Source: Talaromyces rugulosus (lineage: Eukaryota; Ascomycota; Eurotiomycetes; Eurotiales; Trichocomaceae). Taken from it: a stretch of 64,000 nucleotides of DNA. The stretch is from the NCBI RefSeq assembly GCF_013368755.1, contig NC_049566.1, positions 4,712,001 through 4,776,000 on the forward strand. Reading direction: 5' to 3'. Shown in pieces: positions 35,894 to 48,274 of this stretch. How positions within the stretch are numbered: the stretch's first letter is position 1; the number at the start of each line of letters is the position of its first letter. Below the pieces are notes generated by a model that was not told the DNA's origin, did not search any database, and saw only the letters and a list, made by a program, of their open reading frames with translations. A program made the position numbers and the translations under genes.

Positions 35894-36714
35894 GTCGAAG
35901 AATTTCTCGAAAATTGCAGCTTATGGAAACAATTTAAGCAGGAAGCCTGGTGATATAGTGGAATGTTCAAACGTATAATTGTGGTTGCCTTTGATATTCT
36001 CCTGGGGTGTAGGAAACTAAAGGCACCCCGTGAAAAGAAAGAGATGCTCGGCCTAGCCCGCACCTAGGAAAGCGTGCGCATATGCTCAGCTTTGAAGTAT
36101 GTAACCGAGGCCATATATTCATGAAATTGCATTAATCTGAGTCCGTTTTAGCTGCATGTTGCGGATGGGCACTAAGAGTTAAAATATTCACTAGTATACT
36201 GGCTGGAATCAGCACTAACAGACAAGAATATGCCGCCGGAGTGATATTACAACTTCCTCGCACATTTATTTTATGTAATTTGTGTCCTGAAAAGCACTTA
36301 AACCCTATTTTCTTCTTGCATATCCTCACATGGCATCACATCTCGGTATGCGCGATTTAAAATGACCTGTTAAACACATATTCAAACGGGGGTATGCAAA
36401 ATAAACCAGTAGACTAAACTAGTAGATTAAGAAACCACGCAAATCCACCGAAAAACGGCCGTTGATGTAAAATTTTCCACATTACCCATGGTCAGCTACT
36501 AGCTGTCCTTAGTTGGGAAAGTATTATTCAAGGCAAGAGTTTAATTTATGAAAGCAACAATGCAATATCTCCTAGTACAGGTGATCCGACCGCATTTCTG
36601 GCTTCTATAGACATAGTGCCGTATATCAACCGCCATTTTAGAGATAGCTGTGTAGATAATGAATTTATACCTACCGGTATAATTGAATTTTCGGCGGTTT
36701 TACTAACTAACGAT
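35894..36714. other. Intergenic, about 820 bp
   Basis: Promoter of HsbA copy 1 (left end) and 3' flank of the lipase; no gene seen. Confidence 0.6.
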
Positions 36715-37764
36715 TCAGAGAATGGTATATCCGCATGAAGGGTTATGTAAACTCGTTGCAATGACGGTGTTGGAGTAAGTGATATGCGCTCCATTGATAG
36801 GATCGTCTCCATAATCCTGTCCCGCGTTGCAAGTCTAAGTTCAGCACGCTTCACATCAGTACAAACAAATATAGAAATCAATTATGAGTAGTTACGCACC
36901 GTGGAATTCGTCCCGCAATTGAATGTGGTTGCTGCAGAGTTGCCGCTCTTCTTACTCTGCCAATACTCTGGGCCATGGTGTGCAAAACCTAAGACCGTCG
37001 GTGGGATCTGAGGTACTCCATCATTGTAATGAGTGACACGGAAGTAGTTCTCATCGGGAATTTGACTCCCGAGATATGATACCCACTCCGAGTCGCCATT
37101 ACGTGGCTCTCCGTAGGAGTAGGTGTTCGCTACTTGGATTCCGGAACCGATGAAGGATGACGTCGCTATAGAGGAAAGCCCGGCCCCAAGCGAATGACCG
37201 GTAATAGTGAGCGTGGTGTAGCCCGAGCTGGAGAGCTCGTCTTTAACAGCCGATATCACCTGAGAAGCAATGGATGAATAGGCAGTTTGAAATCCCGAAT
37301 GCACCTAGAGGGACAATATCAATAACTAGGGGTTATAAAATGAATCATGAGAAAGGCATACATTGCAAGACTTGCACGAAGTTCCGACAGCTGTCAAAGG
37401 AACCGATGTGAACTGAAAATCAGTGTCCAGGTCCGTGGGACTAGAACTGCCGCGGAACGCAACAATTATCTCCTTTGACGTATCGTCGCGAAAAAGCGTT
37501 GCTTGTGTGTCAGTGGAGTTGACATTGAAAGTTTTCACAATTGTGCTGCCGCTTGGGGGCGTCGCACAGTAATCTGAATACGCTGCTGCTGCAAAGCCGG
37601 TGTACCGTACTATATTGTTATAGGTGTTTTCGGAGACTTGAAATAATCAAGTCAAATGCATGTCAGCAATTTTCACGTTGCGATGCCAAAATATACTCAC
37701 CTGCCGACTGCGCGAGTGTTGTCCCACTCAAAAGTACGATGATGTTGAGTAATGGGGAAAACAT
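36715..37764 (-). CDS. Secreted class 3 lipase / type A feruloyl esterase-like hydrolase
   Basis: Four exons: 37701-37764, 37362-37636, 36900-37304, 36715-36834; about 287 residues. A signal peptide is followed by the lipase 3 fold. The oxyanion segment is FRGSSSPTDL, the nucleophile Ser is in TGHSLGAGL, the Asp in THYNDGVPQIPP and the His in NGAHITYSN, so the triad is complete. The last exon is small and was found by frame: its acceptor (TTAG before 36834) gives a tail ending in a Cys-containing peptide. The length and these four motifs fit the Aspergillus FaeA/lipase group, where some members cleave ferulate esters in plant wall and others glycerides. Which of the two it does is not decided. 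It is divergent from HsbA copy 2 and follows HsbA copy 1. Confidence 0.9.
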
Positions 37765-38456
37765 TTTGCAGTTTATGTACGGTTGATTACTCGGCTGGAA
37801 TTACTCCTGAGGGAATTCTGGCCTCTTATGCACATAAAAAGATAAAAATCTTCAAGAACACGCACAGCCTTGGAATCTACCCGAGCAACAAAGAGAGGTT
37901 CTTGATATTTGAAGCTTGGCCTTCATGAGGAACAGCTAATGCTAAAGTTAGGGCTTCTGCATTTGGTGCATAAGAGCTGCTGTCAGCTGTACTGGGAGGA
38001 AACTGGAAGCCGAGGCCACATAGCGTTAGTCCGTGGTCACATCAAGATAGTCATCCAAATGTTATAATGATCTGCCGAGCTAGTGAAGTTCTAGTCCAGG
38101 GTGTAAACTAGGTGGAAAATAAATTAGTTTTTGGGCTGGGGAAAATGTGCTAACTCATGTGCGGGGTTGGCTCTCCGAAGTATAATTTTGGATACCAAAA
38201 TTATGTCCATTAGTAGACCGAAACAATGCTACACGTGTGCCATCTCTTTTAACGACATTTTTCATCTGTGACCGAGGCTATCGATACATCTGATATTTTT
38301 CCATAGCAGGGATCAACCATACAAACATTCCTTCCATATTTTCCAGCTTTTCCACTCATGTAATCTGGACATCCGTCGAAGAAACTTCACTCTACAGCTA
38401 CTATTGGTCGACTTTGACTGTATTCTTGTACTTTCAACAAAAACTTTACATTGATC
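37765..38456. promoter_or_regulatory. Shared divergent promoter region, lipase and HsbA copy 2
   Basis: The 692-bp gap between the lipase start (37764, minus) and the HsbA start (38457, plus) contains no gene. A shared regulatory region would couple the lipase to its presumed surface adaptor; this is inference from gene order. Confidence 0.45.
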
Positions 38457-38993
38457 ATGTATTTCTCTTCCATTTTCCCGTCACTCTTGCTATCGGGTAT
38501 ACATATCTCTGTTTGTCTGGCGTCCAATTCCACCACCGTTAACGCAGATATCAAAAGTATTAGCACCTTGGTAACATCACTCCAAGATGATGTCCAATAC
38601 GTGACAGCTGGAATCCCCGGTCTTGCATGGGCGCTTCAAGTACAACAAGATGCAATTGCCCTCGACGGTATGATCAACCAAGGAGCTAAAGATGCGAATG
38701 CTTCGGCTGCGTTTGGAGGCGGAGGATCTCTGGACATTGGACTGAGCCTTATTGGGTTGCAGCCGACAATTACACGAACCTTACAAGCAGTGGCGGCAAA
38801 GAACACGTCCTTTGGCGAACTAGGCATCATTGTGCAATATAGCCTTGCACAACTGAAGGCAGATACAGATGCATTTGCAAGCTCTGTTGTGGCAAAGCTA
38901 GATAGCCTAGAAGGTGGAATTGCACCAGGCGTTATTGCTGATATCGACAAGGCATTTGAGACCGCGATCACAGCTTACGAAAATGGTACGTAA
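38457..38993 (+). CDS. Secreted HsbA-family hydrophobic surface-binding protein (copy 2)
   Basis: Single exon, 178 residues from the ATG at 38457 (the frame upstream starts with TTG and is not used). Signal peptide MYFSSIFPSLLLSGIHISVCL, then a Cys-free helical protein: NADIKSISTLVTSLQDDV, a Gly/Ala-rich middle and a C-terminal VVAKLDSL...IDKAFETAITAYENGT that parallels copy 1. It belongs to the HsbA family but has diverged strongly from copy 1, so it is not a recent duplicate. It would coat hydrophobic surfaces outside the cell. Confidence 0.82.
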   Translation: MYFSSIFPSLLLSGIHISVCLASNSTTVNADIKSISTLVTSLQDDVQYVTAGIPGLAWALQVQQDAIALDGMINQGAKDANASAAFGGGGSLDIGLSLIGLQPTITRTLQAVAAKNTSFGELGIIVQYSLAQLKADTDAFASSVVAKLDSLEGGIAPGVIADIDKAFETAITAYENGT

Positions 38994-39347
38994 CTAGAAC
39001 AAATATTTACAGTGAACAGCACTAATGACAACAAGCATACTAAGTGCGCGGTGAACGAGAGAGACTGGAGAAAGAAGTGTTCCTGTGTATCGATAGCATG
39101 TTAGACACACCTATCTATGCCAATTGAGAATCAACATGAGGTCTTTCCTAGTGTATCTACACATTCGATACTTCATCTTCCTTTCAATGTTGACATGTAA
39201 GAATACTACATAATTCGCGGCGTGTCCCTTCCAATTAAGCTTAATTTATGGTGGCAACGTTCAAGAACAAAATCCATTATATTTCGTAACTTGTCCCTTT
39301 TACGTCCTCTAATCAGTGTTATGAAATCCTGCTCACAGCAACAAACT

Positions 39348-41438
39348 TCACGAACCATTCGCAATCTCGTCTGCAATCTTTTCTGCCAACATGTCTAGTA
39401 AAAGTCAGCACGAATAAAAGCGATGAGATGAAAAGTCAATTCAAATACTTACAAATGGTAGACTGAGGGTGCCCTGGTGGTAATATAGGAAACGAGCTGG
39501 CATCAACAACCCTAAGCTTTTCAACGCCGAACACTTGCGCTTTGTTATTTATAACAGCCATTGAATCATCCTTGGTACCCATTTTGCATGTTCCAGCAGG
39601 ATGCCATAGAGTCATTATGTTGTTCTTAATGAACTCCAGGATTTCGTCATCTGTCTGAACCTCGTTTCCAGGAAAATACTCGTCTCCAATAATGATTTGG
39701 GCCATCTCCTTGCTTTGAAATGCCGCTCTGATACGACGAAACATGGCGATGGCTACCTGCTGATCACTCTCCGTCGCAAGCCAATTAGGGTTAATTGCTG
39801 GTAGGTCTGATGTGTCACTCGAGTTGATTGTGACATTTCCTCGAGACGTGGGCGCGACTAGTACGCCTAAAATGGATGCATATTGGTACCCGTCCTTGGG
39901 TTGGGTGGCAAAAAGGTTTGAACAATTCCCAATGTAGCCAGCGCCTGATATATACTAAGCACTTGTCAGCTGACTATTTTGATGCCTTACAAATTTGCAA
40001 AAAATTTTTACTCACTTCAGCCTCCGGCCAATCACTGGAAAACCATGACAACGCTTCGGTGGTTTGTGAAGAGAAATTGGCTCTCAAGTCGCTAGGTATC
40101 TTTTCCCAGGCTAGCATATCTGCAATTGGACTAGTTATTATTCCGGAATGATTGGTTTCATATGTGAGAAACTCTGCTCCAAGGTCAAGCAAATTATTCG
40201 CAGTTTTAGTCAAAGTTTCCACCCCAACACGATAACTCGGCGCAAAAAAGGGGTGATCCCACATATTTTGCCCAACGCCTGGAAGATCCGATAAAACTTC
40301 AATATCGTATTTCTGAAGAATTTCAGATGGCCCAATGCCAGAGACCATCAATAGTTGAGGTGACTGGAATGCACCTGCGGACAGAATGACTTCTTTGTTG
40401 GCTATCAGCTGAAATGTCGAGATCGAGGACGAGACTTCGACCCCAGTTGCTTGTTTTTCGTTGTTGAAAAGTATTTTTTTCGCCAGTGTGGACGGGTAAA
40501 CACGTAGTAAGGAACTAGAATTTGCTGTTGCCAGAAAAGACGACTCTGAACTGCTTCTACTCTCATCGGACGGACGAATAGTGGAGGTACAGTACTGGGT
40601 ACCAAAGAGAGATCCCGAGTTGAAGTCATCGGTTTGATTGATGCCAATTGCCTCCATACCAAGCATCATCCAAGTGGAGAATGGCATGGCATAATTTGAA
40701 TATGACACTTGTAATGGCCCGCCGCTCGTGTCGAAAGCAGACGGTTGGTATTCCACAGTTGCATTGGGGAAGCGAGTTTGGTTGTTTGGTGGGGTGAACG
40801 CCGTGCTCTTTTTGTAATATGTAAACACTTGATCGAAATTATAGCTGCTATCATCTACCGAGTCCGCCCACTTTTCCATTGACTCTACGGTTGGCCTAAT
40901 TTCCCTCGGTGATTAGTAGTACCATTTACACTCCATCGGCGGGGAACTTTACCGCTGATATATCATGAAGTTCAACGCGGAGCTGTCGAAGTAATAAATC
41001 AATTATTCTGTATTTTCATTCATGACAATAGCCTTTTGTAGAATCATACCTGCCACCTAGACACTTTCCACGTGCAAAATGTATATCTCGATTATTGGCC
41101 CCTGGTTGCCCCTTGGTTATAAAACCCCAATCGATAGATGCGCTGGTTTTTGAGCCAGACCCTGCAGGAAGTACATCGGCGACGGGCAGAGCAGCCAATG
41201 ATTCGGATTCGTATTGTGACCCTGCTTCAATCAATGCTACGCTGTATAGCTGCTCTGCTAAACGGGTAGCAATTACAGCTCCAGCAGTCCCTCCCCCGAT
41301 AATAACATAGTCGTAAGTGGTAGTCACGTCGCGGTGTTGCAGGGTGCCCCCAAAGAAGCGTTTAGATTGGGCATAAGGAAACGCTTGGCAAATTGCCATT
41401 AACCCTAGCCAGACAAAGACATACATGTATGACTGCAT
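39348..41438 (-). CDS. Secreted GMC-family FAD oxidoreductase
   Basis: Five exons: 41050-41438, 40953-40982, 40016-40895, 39453-39954, 39348-39394; about 615 residues. The second exon is only 30 nt and restores the GGSSALNFMIYQRP reading typical of the GMC signature. The start at 41438 gives a signal peptide (MQSYMYVFVWLGLMAICQAF). The FAD-binding motif is YDYVIIGGGTAGAV, the second signature is near GAFQSPQLLMVSGIGP, and the C-terminal domain carries the active-site WHPAGTCKMG and the HPQSTIY motif. Enzymes of this group oxidise alcohols, sugars or aryl alcohols and often feed H2O2 to other enzymes; the substrate here is unknown. Confidence 0.92.
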
Positions 41439-42040
41439 TGTGAAATGGCCAGAAAGTTCTTTTTGTATAGTCGTGCCCATTAAGTCCAAGTAAATCAAAG
41501 TAGATGACATTTAAATATGTCCCTATATGAGTATATTATTCATTAAGGTATAATTGGAACGTTCCTCGGCTAGGTAGCACATGTCCGTCATAGTAGACAT
41601 GGCCCTGTTGTCACCGAGGTAGACGGGCTTACACAGATCCATATGAAGGACAACGCAACCCTCTATGTCTCTCCTGTATAAGTGTATTTTCCTTCATGCT
41701 AAATGCAAGTGCGACTCTTAGGTGCTATAATTGCACAGCTTTATCAATTACGTAAGAGCTAGAAATTAAATGATTATGTTTTCATCCCTATGGTATTGTT
41801 TGAAGTAACGTTCCCCCCAAAACTTGTTTACAATTTACCTAGGTGGAATATGACTATAATTATTTAAGGTGATGCAATATCGTTCAGGTACATCCTCACT
41901 GGTAGATATTTATTATACTTATGGTAAGGGTCTACTATAGTCGTTGAAGTCCTGTTAGGTACGGTTTAATAACGATGATGAGAATGCAATAGCTTGCGGG
42001 GCCAAATTGTTTCCCAATATCCCTTAACGTCCGTTAACTG
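41439..42040. other. Intergenic, about 600 bp
   Basis: Promoter side of the GMC gene up to the left terminus of the mariner element; no gene seen. Confidence 0.6.
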
Positions 42041-42042
42041 TA

Positions 42043-42072
42043 CAGTCGCGCTAAAAAAGTCTCGGCCATTTT
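42043..42072 (+). repeat. Left terminal inverted repeat of the mariner element
   Basis: Matches the inverted right end at 56642-56671 with a few mismatches and a one- to two-base gap; flanked by TA. Confidence 0.8.
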
Positions 42073-42127
42073 ACGCGTTCCCCCCCAACACAAAGTTTAT
42101 ACATACCAATAAAAAATCAATTTTATT

Positions 42128-42986
42128 ATGCCACGCAGGCCATTAAGCGAAAAAAGTGCTAATATCACTTTGAGGAAGGAATTAAGTCCGTTTCTACGCG
42201 GTTAAATTATTGGAAAATACTAAAGTGGGTGTAATCTAACCTAAATTAGTCACGATCTTCAAATTCTGTGTTCAACAGTCAATGGCACCATAAATCGAAT
42301 TTCTTATTAAATTAATGGAAAATTAAGTCCTTGATCTAGCTGTCTAAAGACTTATACAGAAAGAGACAAGCAATATATTATTTAAATAATAAAGAGGGAT
42401 CTCTTTATTATTTATTAAGAAATTCGCAAGTAAAATAGAATTAATCTTTTTTCGCCTACTTTTCTTACTATTTTAAAAGAATTAGGATATGGACATTGGC
42501 GCGCTAAAAAAAGACCTAAATTAATAAAAGAATATGCTAAATTACAATTAGAATAGGCTAAAAAGCATAAAGATTGGTCATATAAAGAGTGGTCTAAGAT
42601 TATATAGAGCGATAAATCTTCTATTAAATTGAAAAAGAGACAACAAACCTTATAGGCTTTCTATCTTAACCAATATAGGAAGAAATGGAAAAAAGACTTT
42701 ATACAGCTTTATACCAAAGGAAAAAGATTCTCTATTATGATTTGGGCTGTAATTTAGGGCTTAGAGCATTCAGAAATTACATTTTTGGAGCGAGATTTTG
42801 AATCTAAAAAGCAAGGCTATTCCACGAACTTCTATCTCGACATTTTAAAGTCAAATTTATTTTCTATATAGAAACATAAATTAGAATTTATGCAAGATAA
42901 TATTCTGATTTATTTAGCTTATAAAATCAAGCAGTGATTTGAAAATCATGGGATTCCTATCATGGAATGGCCATTATTTTCCCCGA
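42128..42986 (+). pseudogene. Tc1/mariner transposase, 5' part, broken
   Basis: Begins ATG at 42128 with MPRRPLSEKSAN, like the start of fungal Tc1-type transposases (helix-turn-helix DNA-binding domain), but several stops interrupt it. Close to the break, codons read EWPLFSPN, the start of the DDE-domain motif that continues as LNLIEHAW at 56277 beyond the nested insertion. The stops are mainly TAG/TAA where Gln or Trp would be expected, fitting C-to-T and G-to-A decay. Confidence 0.75.
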
Positions 42987-42991
42987 ATTTG

Positions 42992-43248
42992 TGTTAGGGT
43001 CTTAGCCCCTGGGATACTCAGGCTTTGCTCTCGTAGAATAACCGCACCTGATCCGCACCTGGTTCGCTATAGAAGAACCCTCTAATACTATATTAGATTT
43101 GTTAAGATATCCCCGAAATCTATACTCGCCTGTATCGACATTTAATAATATGAACCTCTATAAATCTTTTCCTTCTCTTTCTTATATTCGAATCTACTTA
43201 ATTCCTAAATCTATATAAGGTCAGTAAGATGGGATCTAGCCTATAATA
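42992..43248 (+). repeat. 5' LTR of the decayed Ty3/Gypsy element
   Basis: 257 bp, starts TGTTAGGGTC; aligns along its length with 56015-56271 but is richer in A and T. Preceded by ATTTG. Confidence 0.9.
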
Positions 43249-43250
43249 TT

Positions 43251-43262
43251 AGATTTGAATGT
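43251..43262 (+). other. Predicted self-primer binding site, decayed element
   Basis: Two bases after the LTR end lies AGATTTGAATGT. Its reverse complement matches ACGTTCGAATCT in the less mutated right LTR (56207-56218) except at two positions that are C-to-T type. This arrangement fits Tf1-like self-priming, where the RNA 5' end anneals to the binding site instead of a tRNA. Confidence 0.55.
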
Positions 43263-46200
43263 CTTACCTTCTTCTTCTATTTAAAGGGTTAAGAACGCGC
43301 TACTTCTTTTATCTGAAAGGTTAAGCTATATAATTGCTCTTTATTTGTTCGAGTTAAGTTTTTAAGAACTATATTAACTCTTTTTATTTAGAGGATTAAA
43401 TTATTATATCGCTGTTTCTTAATAACTAAGTTGAGCATTAAGAAATTTCTTTATTATGATGAATAGCCCACCAAGGAATGGCCTGGACCAAAGGGGCATA
43501 TCTTTAGAACCAAACCAGCTGTTATTAGAACTCCTTCTAATGAATATATCCGCTTATCTATTGCATGTCAAAGGACAAGTTAACAATATAACCGAACCAT
43601 CTATGTCTAAGATCTCTACTGATGCCATATTATTAGTAACCCCTATATATAGTACAAATAAACCATGCTACTTCCTTAACTATCCTAATAAATATGACAA
43701 CTCTGATTATTTATAATATATACAGTTTATAGTAATTCTATATATAAAATTAATAATTGATACACTAGCAATCAAAGGACTGTATAAGTAACTATAGTAT
43801 GTTTATAGATAGTTGGCAGGAAAGGTCTAGACAAAGGTCTATCTCTGGATGTGGCTTTATAGGAACATAAATATAGTCATTCTTATTATACTAGAAGCTT
43901 TCTTTGCGTATCTTAACATACTATTTGAAGATTATTAACTTATAGAGAAGATAAATCTTGAATTTAACTGTATATAATAGAGACATATCCTTTTCTAAGA
44001 CTTTATTAGTGAATTTAAACAGATATTACTTCTTACAAAAGATTAATCATAGATTGACAATATAAAAATCTTATAACTGAAAACCATAATTAACTAAGAA
44101 ATAAGATATATAACTGTTAGAAGCAATATATTAAAGTAGTATAAAGTTTTCTATAAATACTTACACCAAGTAGTGAATAATCTTGAAGAGCTGAAAAAGA
44201 TTAATAATATCTAGTCTTAATATAAGCAGAATACTTTCTATCTGTTTATAAAAGGAATCTCTTTTAATAAAGGACAGTCTCAAGTTATAGATTGGATATC
44301 TGTGGGCCTACTAATTAATACTGTTAGAATGGATAACTGTTTTTAATATAGAAAACCGGGTTATATTACCTAATACTGTCTTGAATCTGTACTGCTCTGT
44401 TAAATACTATTTTTGAGGAACTATAGTAAGAAGAAACATGATATATTTATAAGAATATTTAATATTAGAGTAAAGAAGAATGAAACCAAATTTAATACAG
44501 GCTTAGATAGTATATTAGAGTTAAAAGAGTAGCTTCTATGTAAAATCACCTATAGAAGCTAAAATACAAAATAGCTCATGACTTTAAGAATTTTAAAAAG
44601 ATGGTTAGAAGGTTTAATAGACCCCTATTTAATATAGATATATAGTTAGACTGTAGAACCAATGCTAATGTTTTAATTAATAGTGGGTGCCTCACCTATA
44701 GAATCATCAAAGAGACCTTCGCTCAAAAGAAAAAGCTGAATTATAATACTATTAAACCTCAATCTATTAAAGGATATAATGGTTTGACACCTTAATACAT
44801 CAAAGAAATTATATGCATGACATTAGATATTAGAGGAAATATACAGAAGAAAGCCTACTTCTATATAGTTCTAAAGTGTGAATATAATATAATATTAGGT
44901 CTCCTATAGATAGAATATCAACATGTAAGAATTAACGCTATTAAAAGCTAACTAGAATTCAGAAATAGAATATCTATTAATAAAAAGAACCTATTATAAT
45001 CTGAGTACATCTTCTAATAGATTAGTACAGCTACAGTGAACACTTTAAAAAGGATACGAAATAGAAAAAAAAAGGTTGATATATTTACAGTCTCTATACA
45101 GGATATTAAGAAAGCTCTGACCCCAAAACCATAGACAGACCCAGGAAACAAGCTATCTAAGTATTACTACAAGTTTCTAGAACTATTTAATCTAAAAAAA
45201 ATTAATAAGCTACTACTATCATATCTAAATATTAATTATTAGATTAAATTAATTAATGCTAACGCAAAGAGGTATAAGCTAAAGATATTATAAAGCCCTC
45301 TCTATAACATATTATAGGAAGAACTGCTAGTTTTATAGAAAACTCTCTATGATTTACTGTCAAAGGATTTTATACATATAAGCAACTCGCCTACTGCAGC
45401 ACCAGTATTATTTATAAAGAAACCTAGAAGAGAACTACACTTCTATATCAATTATTAGATGCTTAACACTATAATAAAAAGGGATTAATATCTACTATTA
45501 TTAATACATAAGACCTTATAACAAATATCTAAAGCTTAATAATTTATAAAGCTTAACATTATAGCAGTTTTTTATAAGATACATATCGCTAAAAGAGATA
45601 AGTAAAAAACAGCTTTCTAAACCAGGTTTAGATTCTATAAATAGTTAGTAATACCTTTCAGCCTTATCAATATGCTAAGCATATTTTAATAATATATCAA
45701 TTAGATCCTTTACAAGTTTCTAGATAACTTTATATCTACCTATCTAAATGATATGCTTATCTTTATAGAAGATAGCCGCGCATACTATTAGAAATAGATA
45801 ATAAAGATATTAGAACGCCTGCGTACTACAGGACTACAGCTAGATATTAATAAATGTAAGTTTAAGGTACAGACAATAAAATACCTTAGATTTATATTAG
45901 AAGCTGGAAAAGAGATCTAAATAAACCCTATAAAAGTCTTTACCATTTTAGAATAGAAAGCCTTAATATGTATAAAAGATATATAATTATTCTTAAGATT
46001 TGCAAATTTCTATTAACAGTTTATCTAAAGGTATTTTAATATAATCTGTCTACTGACAGAACTGATTAAAAAGAGAACTATCTTTATTTAGACTAAGGCC
46101 GCTAATAAAGCCTTCAAATAACTAAAGCAAATGTTTATAAATGATCCAATACTAGTGTAATTTAACTCCGAGTAGGATATAATTATGGAAGCCAACTCTT

Positions 46201-47566
46201 TGGGATATATCATAGGGGGGATATTATTATAATATGATAACAAAGGACTTCTATGAACCTGCGCCTACTTCTTCTGAAAGTGCACGCCTGTAGAGTATAA
46301 TTATAAGATCTATAATAAAAAGCTATTGGCAATAATAGTATATCTAAAGTAATAGGAATCTAAACTAATTAATATTAAAGAGTTTATTATTCTAACCAAC
46401 TACTAGAATTTTAAATACTTTATACAGCTCTGATAATTGAATAAAAAATAAATAAGATAGGCTGGTATACTCTTATGCTTTAATTATAAGCTTTAATACT
46501 GGCTAGAGTGATTAGCTACCAGATCTGATGCACTATCACGATGCTTGTAAGATATATCTAATAGGATTAATGATAAACATCTAGTATACCAAAATAAGTG
46601 TTTTATTAATCTTAATAAGGTATAGAGAGACTATCCAGAACAACCTCCCTAGGGTTGCTTATTGAACACTGTATCTGAATCCTATATCTACACTATCTAT
46701 ATAGAGTACTTAATATTAATTGGAGAATAGTAGTGACTAGTCAAAGCCAAAGATAAAAATTATAAATGAATCAAAGAGGCTGTATACTAGAAGTTTCTAT
46801 AGTTTCCTTAAGATCTACAACTTCATACCATGGTATTCAAATATATAATCAATGCAGTAGACTAATTACTATTTTAAAACTAACAATAGATACTAAATAA
46901 TAAACTACTCTGTACTTATATTATACAAGATATGTATAACTCCTATCTCACTAGATATCTAGGCTGAAACATAACCTATGCCATTATAGCCTGACAACTA
47001 TATTGGCTAAACCTATCTAAGGATATCTAAAGATTTGTGAATAACTGTGACAAATATGGTGCGAACACTGTATAGAGACAATACCAATAAGAATTATTAA
47101 AACCGCTCTCTATTCCTTTGCGAATATAGTGAGATATTAATATGGATTTTATAGAGAAACTTTTAATATCTGATAGAAATACAAATCTTATGGTAATCAT
47201 TGACCAACTAGGAAAAGGGATTATATTAGTACTATATAAACATATAGATACTGAGACAGTGATATTAAAGTTCGTTAACCGATTCATATGTGAACATAGA
47301 CTGCCTAGCAGCATTATATCAGATTAGGGCATGCAATTTATTAATGATCTTTAGAAAGGTGTGTGTGAATATCTAAAGATCATGAAATGATTGTTAACTA
47401 TATATTATCTCTAAACTGATGGACAGATAGAATGTGCTAATTCTGTAGTGGAAGAATACCTGTGGAATTTCTGTATCTATTTTTAAATTAACTAGAGCCT
47501 ACTAACCACAATTGCGTAATTTATAATAAATAGGCGCAACACTACTGTAATTAGTATCAGCCCTTT
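43263..47566 (+). pseudogene. gag-pol remnant of the decayed element (gag to integrase core)
   Basis: Reading with stops ignored shows: a gag-like start near 43456; a zinc-knuckle remnant near 44335-44390 (RKPGYIT between Cys positions); reverse transcriptase near 45360-45920 (SPTAAPVLFIKKP and later blocks); RNase H near 46180-46420; and the integrase core near 47130-47440 (DFIEKLLISDRNTNLMVI, ICEHRLPSSIISD, TDGQIE). Stops are frequent in every domain, mostly TAG and TAA. The reading breaks off within ISPF at the insertion point of the inner element. Not functional. Confidence 0.82.
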
Positions 47567-47895
47567 TGTAAAGTGGGTGGTGTCTGAAAGACTTATATAT
47601 GAGGGAGTTGGAACCTACTGGGCTCCGAGGGGGTTCCTACTAGGAGTCGAGGCAGTATATAAAGTAAATAGAGATGGGTTATATTGATATAGAATAAACC
47701 GCTTGAGCCCCTTCATCCTGGGGGATGGGGTCTCAAGCTTATAAGCCTGATCTAGATGAGATCCTACTTCCTAACAGGGTTATATTCACCGAGCATGAGG
47801 GGTAGATGCATCCTTTGTGATGTATCAACTCAACCCGCGGAGGATATGCAGGCCTTTGTAAGCCGGATCGGCATCCCCGAGCCTGGCACTTCACA
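47567..47895 (-). repeat. 3' LTR of the inner chromodomain element
   Basis: 329 bp, no difference seen against 55032-55360; preceded by CCTTT. In element orientation it follows a polypurine tract (minus strand of 47896-47910, AGGAGGGATGGAT). Confidence 0.93.
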
Positions 47896-48274
47896 ATCCA
47901 TCCCTCCTGGAAGGGATCGTCCTCGAGACCTTGTATCCGTAGGTTGGGAATAACCTCATGTCTGACGCGGTGGTTGCTGCGGCAGCCGGCCAATCAAAAC
48001 AAAGGGCATCATGGTTTCCTGATTCGGAAGGCGGTTTGGTGCAGCAGTGGGTGGGTCCACCCACGCGTGTGTTGACATATGGGAACTCCAAAAATAAACA
48101 TGGGATGTTCCTTATCCACGCGCAGCAACACCTTGGTATGTGCCCCTTGTTGATTCCCCTGTCGATTGGTTTCGAGTTGTAAGCTATCACGGACATTTTG
48201 CTAATCTTAAATCATGGTAGTTCTTAGAATCAAGCTTTTTTCTTCGTCCTGTTCTGCTTCTGCCTCTGCCAGCA
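47896..48274. other. Region between 3' LTR and antisense gene
   Basis: Holds the polypurine tract of the element (minus strand) and, presumably, the promoter of the plus-strand gene: a pyrimidine-rich leader occupies about 48234-48270. The short frame at 47958-48182 has no recognisable domain. Confidence 0.5.

Noticed and set aside
43156..43163. TATAAAT box in the 5' LTR of the decayed element, well placed before its predicted RNA start
   Set aside because: The less mutated right LTR has CTACAAAC at this place, so the TATA is probably created by C-to-T decay.
43456..43716. 86-codon plus frame that could be called a host gene
   Set aside because: It lies just inside the 5' LTR of the decayed Ty3 element and is best read as a gag remnant.
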